64,000 nucleotides of DNA from an uncultured Flavobacteriales bacterium (GTDB lineage: Bacteria > Bacteroidota > Bacteroidia > Flavobacteriales > Flavobacteriaceae), in contig CAJXRD010000003.1 of assembly GCA_913058295.1 (NCBI GenBank), positions 1 through 64,000 on the forward strand. Direction: 5' to 3'. The position numbers and the translations under genes were made by a program. The notes below the pieces were generated by a model, which saw only the letters and a program-made list of their open reading frames with translations, made no database searches and was not told where the DNA came from. Each line of letters begins with the position of its first letter. The first letter of the stretch is position 1. Below are positions 14,833-23,251 of the stretch, one piece after another.

Positions 14833-17724
14833 TTATTCTTTTTTTGGATCTATATAATAAGTTGATTTATCTGGTGTAAAAGCTCTTTTAAACCACAAAG
14901 GTCTTCGCTCTCCATTTGGTCCTGGAGCAGGTCTTGTCAATGCCAGCCACTCTTTATATATTTCATGAGATCTATTGGTATCCACAAAAATATCTCCATA
15001 TTTTTCACCCCCTTTTGGTTTTTCAATACGAACACGTTGATGCCAACAATGCATACCACTAATAGGGTCTGGATGTACTGCATGAGTTATGTTTTGATGC
15101 ACTCCACCATCTTTCCAAAAGATACGTTTGGAATCTTTATCATCAGAGTCAAAAGGTTTAATGCCCGAAATCGTATTCATTTTCCAACCTCCATTTCCGT
15201 CTCCTTCTATATTTACGGTGTTGGTTGCCCAACGATTTCCGGTTTTATCTTGAGGTCTTCTCCATCTTCCGATATGATGAGAACAAGCTACAACTCCAGG
15301 CTTCATTCCTTGAGTCACCCATACTTTATCGATAAAATATCCTATATCTGTATTCATTTTCACCAAATCCCCGGTTTTAAACCCCCATTTAGCAGCATCA
15401 TCTGGATGCATCCATATTGGATTTCGATTAGAGATTTCTACCAACCATTTTGCATTTCCAGAACGGGAATGAATTAAAGTTGGTAATCTAAAGGTTGGTA
15501 CTAACACATATTCCCCTTTCAATTTATCTAAATTATCGTTGTGTATATGACTTTTTAAGTATTGAGGAATAGCATATTCAGGCCATTTCCAATCTACCAT
15601 CGTTTGAGAGTAAAATTCGTTTTTACGAGATGGAGTAGGGAATCCCAACATTGGCTTTCCATTAATCATAACGCCTATGTCTTTACCGTTTTTACGGATT
15701 ACTTCACTTATAGGGTCAATTACAGAACCTTCTAGTTGTGTCTCTGTAAGTATCGTTTCATTCATTTTATAGGACTCTCCTTTTTCAATTTCGAAGGTGC
15801 CGTATTTTTGCATATATTCTAATTCTGTTATTCCTTCCTTTTTAGCAGTTTTAGGTAAGCCTGGAACACGTTCAAATATATATTGGTAATATTCTCCAAT
15901 TTTAATTTTTTCTCCCGGCCTATACGGGGATTCAAAATGTTTTCTGATTCCCATACTGCCATCCGGGTCGATTCGCCAAGATAATTCAATCCAAAACTCA
16001 TCTTCTTCCCAAACTTCTCCTGGGTTTGTTTCGTAAGTAAACTCCACATCTTTTCCATTTCTTCTAGCAGCTTCTCTAAGAACAGGTTGTCTAAAAGCAA
16101 CCCAAGTTCCTCCATGAGTTGCATAAGAATTGATATCATGACGTTCAGAGGCTAATCCCATAGGTAGCACAAAATCTGCGTAAAAAGCTGTTTCATTCCA
16201 GGTTGGAGTTAAGGCAGCATGCATACCAAATTTTGATTCGTCTTGAAACATTTCCATCCAAGTAAACCCATCAGGATAGGTCCAAACAGGGTTAAACACT
16301 CTTGAGAAATACACGTCCATTTTCCCTCTTCCTTCTTTTAAGAAATGGGGTAGTAATTGACTCATTTCAAAAAATGCTAAAGGATATTCCTTAGGAAAAT
16401 GAAGCTCATTCCATTTCTTTTGTGGTTTTGGTGGATTTGGTTGTGTAGGACTAAATTTATTCCAAGAATTTGGAGACGTTCCTCCTTTAGCGCCTACTGC
16501 TCCTGTAAGAACAGATAAGAAATGTAAACAACGCGCAACACCCCAACCCCCAAGGTTGGAAGCTCCAGCAGCTCTCCAGTTATGGGAAGCAAAACGTTCT
16601 CCTGCCTCCCCAATTAATCTAGCAATTTCAATAACAGTTTCTGCTTTTACTCCAGATTCTTTTTCAGCATATTCTGGAGTAAACTCTTTGTACTCTTCAA
16701 TCATTCCAGCGATGTAATTTTCGAAGGTAACCTCCTTATCGCTATGCAATGCCTTTAAATATTCTTGCCAGTTGGTCCAGTTTTCAAGATAGTCTCGGTT
16801 ATACAAATCTTCTTCCAAAATAATCAATGCCATTGCTAATAAAACAGCAGCCTCTGTTCCTGGATAGGTTGGCAGCCAATAATCAGACATCGATGCAGTA
16901 TTTGATAAACGAGGGTCCATGGTAGCTAACTTGGCGCCTTTCATTTTTCCTTCGATGATACGTTGGGCATGAGGATTAAAATAATGTCCAGATTCCAAAT
17001 GAGCAGAAATCAATAAAATAAATTTAGCATTGGAATGATCTGGGGATGGCCTGTCATAACCATACCATAAATTATATCCAAACCTTGCACCAGATGAACA
17101 GATGTTGGTATGCGAATTATGACCATCAATACCCCAGCCTTGTAGGATCCAATTCATAAATTTTTCATGGCCTGGGCGTCCAACATGATATGCAATTTCA
17201 TTATGCCTATCTTCTTCTATTGCTTTTCTTATTCTTGCAGCGAGTGTGTCTAAAACCTCATCCCAAGTAACCCGTTCCCATTCTCCTTCACCTCTTTTTC
17301 CTTTACGTTTTAACGGAAATAAAATTCGATCGGGATCTGTTATTTGATTTATAGTTGCTGGACCTTTAGCACAGTTTCTACCTCTACTTCCTGGGTGTTC
17401 AGGATTTCCTTCAAACTTTTTAACCACTTGAGTTTCTTTGTCGATAAAAGCGGTTAAACCACAAGCACTTTCACAATTGAAACAGGTTGTAGGTACTATT
17501 TGATAAGTTTTTTTTACTTTTTTTGGCCAAGCTTTTGGATCGTATTCTACCCAGTTATCCCATTTTTCAGGCGGGGGAAAATTCTCATACATTTGAGCCA
17601 CTTCGGCATCTGTAAATTGACGCATATCGCCATCAAACTCTTGGTATTTTTCTTTGTGCAGATTAGGGATTAATCCAATTTTCTCTGCCAATCCTTCAAT
17701 AAATGATGCCTTTTTATATCCCAT
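14833..17724 (-). CDS. molybdopterin oxidoreductase, SoeA-like sulfite dehydrogenase catalytic subunit
   Basis: The 963-residue protein belongs to the DMSO-reductase/Psr family. The N-terminal [4Fe-4S] motif has Cys81, Cys84, Cys88 and Cys118. Cys209 (TNICSSGAR) is placed like the cysteine molybdenum ligand of PsrA/PhsA. The ending region has the usual cofactor-binding domain (about 830-960). It has no twin-arginine signal, so it should stay in the cytoplasm, as SoeA does and unlike PsrA/PhsA. The length is also close to SoeA rather than to about 750-residue PhsA. Together with SQR and persulfide dioxygenase, the likely role is oxidation of sulfite to sulfate. A polysulfide, thiosulfate or tetrathionate reductase cannot be ruled out by sequence alone. 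Confidence 0.82.
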   Translation of the reverse strand: MGYKKASFIEGLAEKIGLIPNLHKEKYQEFDGDMRQFTDAEVAQMYENFPPPEKWDNWVEYDPKAWPKKVKKTYQIVPTTCFNCESACGLTAFIDKETQVVKKFEGNPEHPGSRGRNCAKGPATINQITDPDRILFPLKRKGKRGEGEWERVTWDEVLDTLAARIRKAIEEDRHNEIAYHVGRPGHEKFMNWILQGWGIDGHNSHTNICSSGARFGYNLWYGYDRPSPDHSNAKFILLISAHLESGHYFNPHAQRIIEGKMKGAKLATMDPRLSNTASMSDYWLPTYPGTEAAVLLAMALIILEEDLYNRDYLENWTNWQEYLKALHSDKEVTFENYIAGMIEEYKEFTPEYAEKESGVKAETVIEIARLIGEAGERFASHNWRAAGASNLGGWGVARCLHFLSVLTGAVGAKGGTSPNSWNKFSPTQPNPPKPQKKWNELHFPKEYPLAFFEMSQLLPHFLKEGRGKMDVYFSRVFNPVWTYPDGFTWMEMFQDESKFGMHAALTPTWNETAFYADFVLPMGLASERHDINSYATHGGTWVAFRQPVLREAARRNGKDVEFTYETNPGEVWEEDEFWIELSWRIDPDGSMGIRKHFESPYRPGEKIKIGEYYQYIFERVPGLPKTAKKEGITELEYMQKYGTFEIEKGESYKMNETILTETQLEGSVIDPISEVIRKNGKDIGVMINGKPMLGFPTPSRKNEFYSQTMVDWKWPEYAIPQYLKSHIHNDNLDKLKGEYVLVPTFRLPTLIHSRSGNAKWLVEISNRNPIWMHPDDAAKWGFKTGDLVKMNTDIGYFIDKVWVTQGMKPGVVACSHHIGRWRRPQDKTGNRWATNTVNIEGDGNGGWKMNTISGIKPFDSDDKDSKRIFWKDGGVHQNITHAVHPDPISGMHCWHQRVRIEKPKGGEKYGDIFVDTNRSHEIYKEWLALTRPAPGPNGERRPLWFKRAFTPDKSTYYIDPKKE

Positions 17725-17740
17725 TTTTTGATTTATTTTT

Positions 17741-19357
17741 TTAGGCTAGTGGAACTCTTTGTGGAGCTTCTATCCAAATTTTTTCAGTGGTATAAATTCC
17801 TATTAAAATTAATATTGCAGCAATAGTTAACATAGTTGAACTTGGCAAAGCAATTAATAATACTAAGGGTAATACGTTTCCAATTATAACAACTCCAAAC
17901 CAGAATAGTTTTTTATATCTGCCCTTTGTAATCATATTTACTACAGTATGTGCTGATGCACTTGGATGCGTCATCGTTAACTCAGTGATTATGGTAAATA
18001 GATTAACACATAAAGCAATAATCATAACCATTCCAAGTATAGACATCCAGTTTTCAGTACCTAAAACCAATAAGACTAAAGTGAAAATAGCCGCTCCAGC
18101 CATAATACTATGTACTAACATATGTAGTGCTAGAGAAGGGCTTTGCCAAAAATCACGCCCTTTAGCTTGCGCAAATAAGAACGCAGTGTAGATGGCCAAC
18201 ATTACTGCAAAAAATGCAGTTACCCAAATTAAAATAGTTTCTCCAGTTTGTATTTCAAAATAAGTCATTGCTCCCCAGATCGTTACTAATAACCCGAAAA
18301 TGGTAATCGTATACCCGCCTTTTACAAGCCAAGAGTTCCATTGTGGTCGTAACAAAACATATAAAAATCGATCAGGTCTGTCTAAATCCATCACTAGGAA
18401 AAGTCCTGTTAGTGTAAGGAAAAACAATGAGATTCCAACTGACCAAAGTTTGGTAGTACTGGAAAGGTCATAACCCAATAACATAGCGATAAAAGGAATT
18501 AAAAATGCCCCGGCAGCAATAGCTTTTGCAGTAACATAAGCTGAAACTTCCCAACCCCAAAGGATTCCTTTTTCTGGAGTATCGTAAACTCTACGAGCTT
18601 TACCAGATAGAACATCTATATAATTTGGGTTTTCATTAGTTTTCTTTTGATAAGCGGTTTCAATTTCATTGTCAATTGTCATTTGCAACAAATCAATATC
18701 ATCATTGGTATTCATCATTTTTTCTGCAGCTTTTGCAAAATGACCAACCCCTCTAGCTTGTGAATTCCATAGTCCAGCATTTACTTTTTCAGTAGCTTCA
18801 GGGATTAATGAAGCATCGTCTCCGTCTATATAAAATAAGTTTGGATTGGTTCCTTTTTCAGGTTTTCGAACTTTAACTTGTTGTCTGGCTAATAATTGGG
18901 AAATCTCTGTATTTGGGTTTTCCATGTCTCCAGCTATAATCGCATGTTCTGGGCAAACAGACACACAGGCCGGCTCTCTACCAACATCCACTCTATGCGC
19001 ACAATAATTACATTTTGCTGCAGTATGGGTGTCGGGATCAATATATAAAGCATCATAAGGGCAAGCTTGCATACAAGATTTACATCCTATACAACGGTTG
19101 TTATCAAAATCTACGATTCCATCTTCACGAGTATATAATGCTTCAACGGGACAAATAGTTACACAAGGTGCATCTGTACAATGATTACATCGCATTACCG
19201 AAAATATTCTTCGAGTATCTGGAAACTCCCCTTTTTCAACTTGCTTTACATAAGTCCTGTTTACACCAACAGGGACATCGTGTTCCGATTTACAAGCGGT
19301 TGTACATGCGTGACAACCAATGCATTTTCGGTTATCGATAATAAAGCCGTATTTCAT
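17741..19357 (-). CDS. fused ferredoxin-NrfD subunit (SoeB-SoeC fusion)
   Basis: Residues 1-140 form a four-cluster ferredoxin subunit with 16 cysteines in four groups (12/15/18/22, 57/60/65/69, 89/92/95/99, 116/119/131/135), as in SoeB, PsrB and DmsB. After a linker (about 140-265) the C-terminal part is a polytopic membrane domain of about eight helices resembling NrfD/DmsC (WGWEVSAYVTAKAIAAGAF start). In most systems these are separate proteins; here one polypeptide carries electrons from the molybdenum subunit to the quinone pool. The gap to the SoeA-like gene is 16 bases, so they are cotranscribed. Confidence 0.87.
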   Translation of the reverse strand: MKYGFIIDNRKCIGCHACTTACKSEHDVPVGVNRTYVKQVEKGEFPDTRRIFSVMRCNHCTDAPCVTICPVEALYTREDGIVDFDNNRCIGCKSCMQACPYDALYIDPDTHTAAKCNYCAHRVDVGREPACVSVCPEHAIIAGDMENPNTEISQLLARQQVKVRKPEKGTNPNLFYIDGDDASLIPEATEKVNAGLWNSQARGVGHFAKAAEKMMNTNDDIDLLQMTIDNEIETAYQKKTNENPNYIDVLSGKARRVYDTPEKGILWGWEVSAYVTAKAIAAGAFLIPFIAMLLGYDLSSTTKLWSVGISLFFLTLTGLFLVMDLDRPDRFLYVLLRPQWNSWLVKGGYTITIFGLLVTIWGAMTYFEIQTGETILIWVTAFFAVMLAIYTAFLFAQAKGRDFWQSPSLALHMLVHSIMAGAAIFTLVLLVLGTENWMSILGMVMIIALCVNLFTIITELTMTHPSASAHTVVNMITKGRYKKLFWFGVVIIGNVLPLVLLIALPSSTMLTIAAILILIGIYTTEKIWIEAPQRVPLA

Positions 19358-19387
19358 TTGTTTTGAGTTATTAAAATAGTTTTATGC

Positions 19388-19801
19388 TTAATGAGGAATT
19401 TTATTTTTAACTCCATGATATAGGAACGCTCCAATAAGTGCACCTAATATAACAATAACAATTGCCATTGCTCCTTTTCCTAATATGATAAACATAGGAC
19501 CTGGACAAGCTCCTGCCAATGCCCATCCTAATCCAAAAATAATTCCGCCTAAAATATTTCTTGAAAAGCCTTTCTTTTTAGGCTCAATTTCTATTTTATT
19601 TCCTAAATAATTTTTGATACTTCCTTTTCTGAAAAAGTAAAATAAAATCATCCCTGTTATAACTGCAGATCCAATTACACCATACATATGAAACGATTGA
19701 AATTTAAACATTTCATAAATACGATACCATGAAATAATTTCTGCTTTGCTTAGTACAATTCCGAAGAGTATACCAAATAGTATAAATTTTATGTTTTTCA
19801 T
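19388..19801 (-). CDS. DUF6691 / YeeE-type membrane protein, second half
   Basis: The 137-residue protein (ATG at 19801) has about four membrane helices and the conserved LAGACPGP motif with Cys99. It is the partner half of a split YeeE/YedE transporter. The longer reading from 19837 would overlap the previous gene by 28 bases; the ATG at 19801, nine bases after the previous stop, is more likely. YeeE-type proteins move thiosulfate, or in related families sulfane sulfur, across the inner membrane. It is followed 30 bases later by the SoeBC-like gene. Confidence 0.82.
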   Translation of the reverse strand: MKNIKFILFGILFGIVLSKAEIISWYRIYEMFKFQSFHMYGVIGSAVITGMILFYFFRKGSIKNYLGNKIEIEPKKKGFSRNILGGIIFGLGWALAGACPGPMFIILGKGAMAIVIVILGALIGAFLYHGVKNKIPH

Positions 19802-19809
19802 ATACAAGT

Positions 19810-20367
19810 TTAAAAAATTAATGGAAGTAAAAGCCATGTCATGATAAGGCCGCCTATAAAAAATCCAATTACTGAAATTAATGATGGTATTTCCAAATTA
19901 CTCAATCCAGTAATAGCATGCCCTGAAGTACAGCCTCCAGCATATCGAGATCCAAATCCAACTAAGATTCCCGCAATTAATAAAATTAAAAACCCTTTTA
20001 AAGAAAACATGGTTTCTATACTAAAAATCTCGTCGGGTAAATATTGAGCTCCCGCATTTTGAAAGCCAAGATCAGATAAATCTTGAATGGTTTGTTGGCT
20101 TATCGCCACAGTTTCATTTGGAGTTAACCATTGGCTGCTAATAAAACCGCCAATAATTAAACCTACTACAAAAAGTAAATTCCAGCTGTTTTTCTTCCAA
20201 TCGGTTTTAAAAAAATCATTAAATTTTCCTGCACCACCTAGGGAACAAATTGTTTCTAAATTGGTGGAAACGCCAAATTTTTTCCCAAAGTAAAAAAGGA
20301 GAAACATCACAAAAGTGATTAATGGCCCGGCTACATACCATGGCCATGGGTCGAGTATAAAATCCAT
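19810..20367 (-). CDS. YeeE/YedE family transporter, first half
   Basis: The 185-residue protein has about four or five helices and the GGCTSGHAITG motif with Cys146, the conserved thiosulfate-site cysteine segment of YeeE. It pairs with the next gene to form one complete two-lobed channel. It heads the operon YeeE-DUF6691-SoeBC-SoeA-SulP, so transport is coupled to the molybdoenzyme. The operon has its own promoter with a GTAAC-N4-GTTAC site (20387-20430). Confidence 0.88.
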   Translation of the reverse strand: MDFILDPWPWYVAGPLITFVMFLLFYFGKKFGVSTNLETICSLGGAGKFNDFFKTDWKKNSWNLLFVVGLIIGGFISSQWLTPNETVAISQQTIQDLSDLGFQNAGAQYLPDEIFSIETMFSLKGFLILLIAGILVGFGSRYAGGCTSGHAITGLSNLEIPSLISVIGFFIGGLIMTWLLLPLIF

Positions 20368-20386
20368 AAATGTTTATTATTAGTTA

Positions 20387-20430
20387 TAAATATAGTGATG
20401 AAGTTATAGCTAATTAGTAACATTTGTTAC
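20387..20430 (-). promoter_or_regulatory. YeeE-Soe operon promoter: Crp-type palindrome and -7 box
   Basis: A perfect GTAAC-ATTT-GTTAC palindrome lies at 20417-20430. The minus-strand box TATATTTA at 20387-20394 deviates from TAnnTTTG only at the last base and is placed exactly 36.5 bases from the palindrome centre. The regulator gene likely to bind it lies 115 bases upstream. Confidence 0.78.
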
Positions 20431-20544
20431 ATTACTAAATCAAATATATAAAAAGATAGTTTAGTGTTATTTTTAAATAGAAGCCCTACTATGTTGTAAA
20501 CAAAGAGGTTGAATGTAAAAACATGAAATGATAAATTTAATAAT

Positions 20545-21177
20545 CTAGAGAGAAATTATTTTAATATTATTTCTGTTCAATTTAATTTTTCCTTGATTTT
20601 CCAATTTTTTTAGCAATCGAGAGATAACCACTCTAGAAGTATGAAGCTCGTATGCAATTTCTTGATGGGTGCTGTAGATAACTTGATCTTTTGTAATATT
20701 CGATTTGTCCCCTAAATATTTTAATAAGCGTTCGTCCATTTTTAGAAAAGCAATACTATCTATAGTTTCAAGCATTTCCATTAAACGATTATGATAACTT
20801 TCTAAGACAAAATTTCGCCAAGATTTATACTTTCCAGTCCATTCTTCCATTTTTTCAATTGGAACCATGATTAGTTTAGTATCTAATTCTGCAACAGCTC
20901 GTATTTCGCTTTTTGTATTTCCTAAACAACAGGTTAAAGTCATGGCACAAGTATCTCCACTCTCTAAAAAATAAAGCAACAATTCATCCCCGTCGTTATC
21001 GTCACGCATTATTTTTATAGCTCCACTAATCAATAAGGGCATGGACTTAATGTACTGACCTGTTTCAATTAATTTATGTCCTTCTGGAACATCCTTAAGT
21101 AGGCCTATTTGACTTATTTCGTCTAGTAAAGCGTCTTCAAAAAGGTGACCATAATTATTCTTTAAGTCTTGAATCAT
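20545..21177 (-). CDS. Crp/Fnr-family transcription regulator
   Basis: The 210-residue protein has an N-terminal cyclic-nucleotide-like beta barrel (about 15-130) and a C-terminal winged helix (THQEIAYELHTSRVVISRLLKKLENQGKI). The pair CC in MTLTCCLG suggests a cysteine that could sense persulfide or redox state, but a full Fe-S ligand set is absent. The recognition helix SRVVISRLL resembles cyanobacterial NtcA (R-V-x-V-x-R-L-L), which reads GTA-N8-TAC; this fits the GTAAC-N4-GTTAC sites around it. It overlaps nothing, lies nine bases after DUF983, and is probably cotranscribed with it. It is the best candidate for the sulfur regulon activator. Confidence 0.88.
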   Translation of the reverse strand: MIQDLKNNYGHLFEDALLDEISQIGLLKDVPEGHKLIETGQYIKSMPLLISGAIKIMRDDNDGDELLLYFLESGDTCAMTLTCCLGNTKSEIRAVAELDTKLIMVPIEKMEEWTGKYKSWRNFVLESYHNRLMEMLETIDSIAFLKMDERLLKYLGDKSNITKDQVIYSTHQEIAYELHTSRVVISRLLKKLENQGKIKLNRNNIKIISL

Positions 21178-21186
21178 AAGGTAAAT

Positions 21187-21576
21187 CTACAACCTTTTTT
21201 TTAAAATATTTTTTTCGTATTTAACAAAAACGTTAATCCAAATAATTTTTGAAAGCGCGTAAAGTAATGGAGACAACAGTGTTAGAGAAACTATAATTGA
21301 AATTAACAAATCTAAAGGACCAGCTTCTGGGAAGAAAATTAATTTAATAACAGAAACTGCAATTAATAATGCAACTCCTAATGCATAAGCTACATAATAA
21401 GAACCCTGAAAAAAACTAGGTTCAATATTGTATTTTAAATCACATTTAGAGCAATTTTCATGAACCCTTCCCATGGTAGAATATTTATATGGGTGCCCTT
21501 TATAAAAATCGCCTTCATGGCATCTAGGACATTTCATTTTAAATATGCTATAAACTTTTGTTCCTTTTCCTATCAT
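21187..21576 (-). CDS. DUF983 zinc-ribbon membrane protein
   Basis: The 129-residue protein has two CxxC pairs (Cys16-Cys19, Cys42-Cys45) forming a zinc ribbon, followed by two membrane helices (about 60-80 and 85-110). This is DUF983, whose function is not known but which in other bacteria often neighbours cytochrome oxidase genes. It lies between the acyl-CoA thioesterase (24 bases) and the Crp/Fnr gene (9 bases), suggesting an operon. Confidence 0.85.
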   Translation of the reverse strand: MIGKGTKVYSIFKMKCPRCHEGDFYKGHPYKYSTMGRVHENCSKCDLKYNIEPSFFQGSYYVAYALGVALLIAVSVIKLIFFPEAGPLDLLISIIVSLTLLSPLLYALSKIIWINVFVKYEKNILKKRL

Positions 21577-21600
21577 TATTTGGTTTAACTTTTGAAGAAA

Positions 21601-22119
21601 TTATTCTTTAATAAATAAAGCTTTCAATTCTGTTGCCAAAAGAGGATCCATTTTGTCAGCAATTACTAAGCTTAATTGTTTTCTTCGTAATGCGGCATTA
21701 AAACGTTGTTTTTCTAATTTAGATTCTGGAACAATTGGTGGAACAGAAACTGTTTGCCCCATTTCATCTACCGCAACAAAAGTGTATATTCCTTCATTAG
21801 ATTTATATCTTTTACCACTTTCACGATCTTCAATCCAAACATCCATAAAAACTTCCATAGAAGTTGTAAAAGCTCTAGAGACCTTTGCCTCAATAGTAAC
21901 AACACTACCCAGGGGGATCATTTTAGTAAAAGCAACATTATTTACTGAAACTGTAACCACTATTCTTCTACTGTGTCTTCTAGCAGCAATACTAGCTGCA
22001 CGGTCCATTCTTGCTAATAATTCGCCACCAAACATATTACCAATAGGATTGGTTTCACTTGGTAATACCATATCGGTAAGAATAGTAAGTGAGTCTGTTG
22101 GAGTTTTAGGAGTCATCAT
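21601..22119 (-). CDS. acyl-CoA thioesterase (hotdog fold)
   Basis: The 172-residue protein has the hotdog-fold signature of cytosolic acyl-CoA hydrolases (YciA/ACOT7-like): NPIGNMFGGELLARMDRAASIAARRHSRR with VNNVAFTKMIPLGSVVTIEAKV. It hydrolyses acyl-CoA to free acid and CoA in the cytoplasm. A consensus -7 box lies just upstream (22133-22140). It starts the run thioesterase-DUF983-Crp/Fnr. Confidence 0.9.
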   Translation of the reverse strand: MMTPKTPTDSLTILTDMVLPSETNPIGNMFGGELLARMDRAASIAARRHSRRIVVTVSVNNVAFTKMIPLGSVVTIEAKVSRAFTTSMEVFMDVWIEDRESGKRYKSNEGIYTFVAVDEMGQTVSVPPIVPESKLEKQRFNAALRRKQLSLVIADKMDPLLATELKALFIKE

Positions 22120-22201
22120 AAAATATTTTTTACAAAGGTATAAAGTAATCTCCCGTTTTCGAAAATCTTTTTAACTCAAAATAAAAAAAGGAAACGAATA
22201 T

Positions 22202-23143
22202 CTATTGATCAATTTCTTGCACCAATAACCAAGCATCTTGGTTTTGAGAATTTTTAATAGTACGTAGATTTTTAAGAGCATCTATTCTATTTTCGTAGCT
22301 ACTGTAGGCAACTTGATGTAAGCCATATCTGTTAACCCCAATAATTCTAGCAGAAAATCCTTTTTCTTGAAGTTGATTCATTTTCTTTTGAGCATTTTCT
22401 TCCACTCTAAAGGCACCAGCTATTATATGGTACTTACCGGTATGTTTAGAAAAAGTAAGATTTAATGTAGGTAATGGATTTTCAATTACAAATGTTGCTT
22501 CTTGAATTTGATTTTCTACAATTGTATTGGCCTTTTGTTTTTCAGCAAAATTATGTTTTTGGACAGATCCTTCATATAATTTCATACCGCTAAAACCAGC
22601 AATAGATATCGCAACAATTGCAATAGCAGCATATTTTAAATAAGATCCAGAAGCTCTTCTTTCAGGACTTATAAAAACAGGAGTTTTTTCCTCTAAAGCA
22701 CGAACTTCTTCCTTATAAACTTCTCGGTTAACTTTAGGAGACACAAAGGAAGCCATTCCAAAAGAGGCGGTGCTAAAGTTTTGTTTTGAAGATGGAATAA
22801 ATTGTACGGAGTTTTCTTCATTAAGATGAAACTCTCCAATATTTTTTAAGGAAACCACTTCTTTTTCAGAAAGCTGAAAAGATAACTTTCCAGTAAAATT
22901 TCTTATTTTCTGAAGGGAGGTTTCATAACTACATTTTTCAATAGAAGCTACATAATTAGCCAATAATCCATCATTGGTTTGCAATTGCCTGTTAAACGAA
23001 AGTGTTTTTCCTGGAGGGGAAAAAGTTTGTGTTTCAGGATCTATTTGAGCAGATTGATATTGAGTCAACAATGCGCCAAACCCAGGTATAATCACACACT
23101 CGTAGCGATAAAGTAAGTCGTTTATGTAAGTTGTTAATTGCAT
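22202..23143 (-). CDS. HU-CCDC81 and SPOR domain membrane protein
   Basis: The 313-residue protein has an N-terminal HU/CCDC81-type domain in two parts (about 1-115, starting YINDLLYRYECVIIPGFGALLT), one membrane helix (about 170-187) and a C-terminal SPOR domain (about 235-310, YHIIAGAFRVEENAQKKMNQL) that binds denuded peptidoglycan. This combination is typical of Bacteroidota. It probably links chromosome or cytoplasmic partners with the cell wall during division. It is divergent from dprA, with a shared 108-base gap. Confidence 0.88.
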   Translation of the reverse strand: MQLTTYINDLLYRYECVIIPGFGALLTQYQSAQIDPETQTFSPPGKTLSFNRQLQTNDGLLANYVASIEKCSYETSLQKIRNFTGKLSFQLSEKEVVSLKNIGEFHLNEENSVQFIPSSKQNFSTASFGMASFVSPKVNREVYKEEVRALEEKTPVFISPERRASGSYLKYAAIAIVAISIAGFSGMKLYEGSVQKHNFAEKQKANTIVENQIQEATFVIENPLPTLNLTFSKHTGKYHIIAGAFRVEENAQKKMNQLQEKGFSARIIGVNRYGLHQVAYSSYENRIDALKNLRTIKNSQNQDAWLLVQEIDQ

Positions 23144-23251
23144 TTAAACAAATATACCTTTTTTTATATCTTATTTCCTTCCTAAAATAGATTTTTATTA
23201 ACAGTATAAAAACACTATTTTTAAGGATTCTCCCCTTTTTATTTTTCGATT

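Noticed and set aside
14965..15477. 170-codon plus-strand frame
   Set aside because: It lies wholly inside the SoeA-like gene on the other strand and has no family features.
15828..16139. 103-codon minus-strand frame
   Set aside because: Another frame of the SoeA-like gene without recognisable features.
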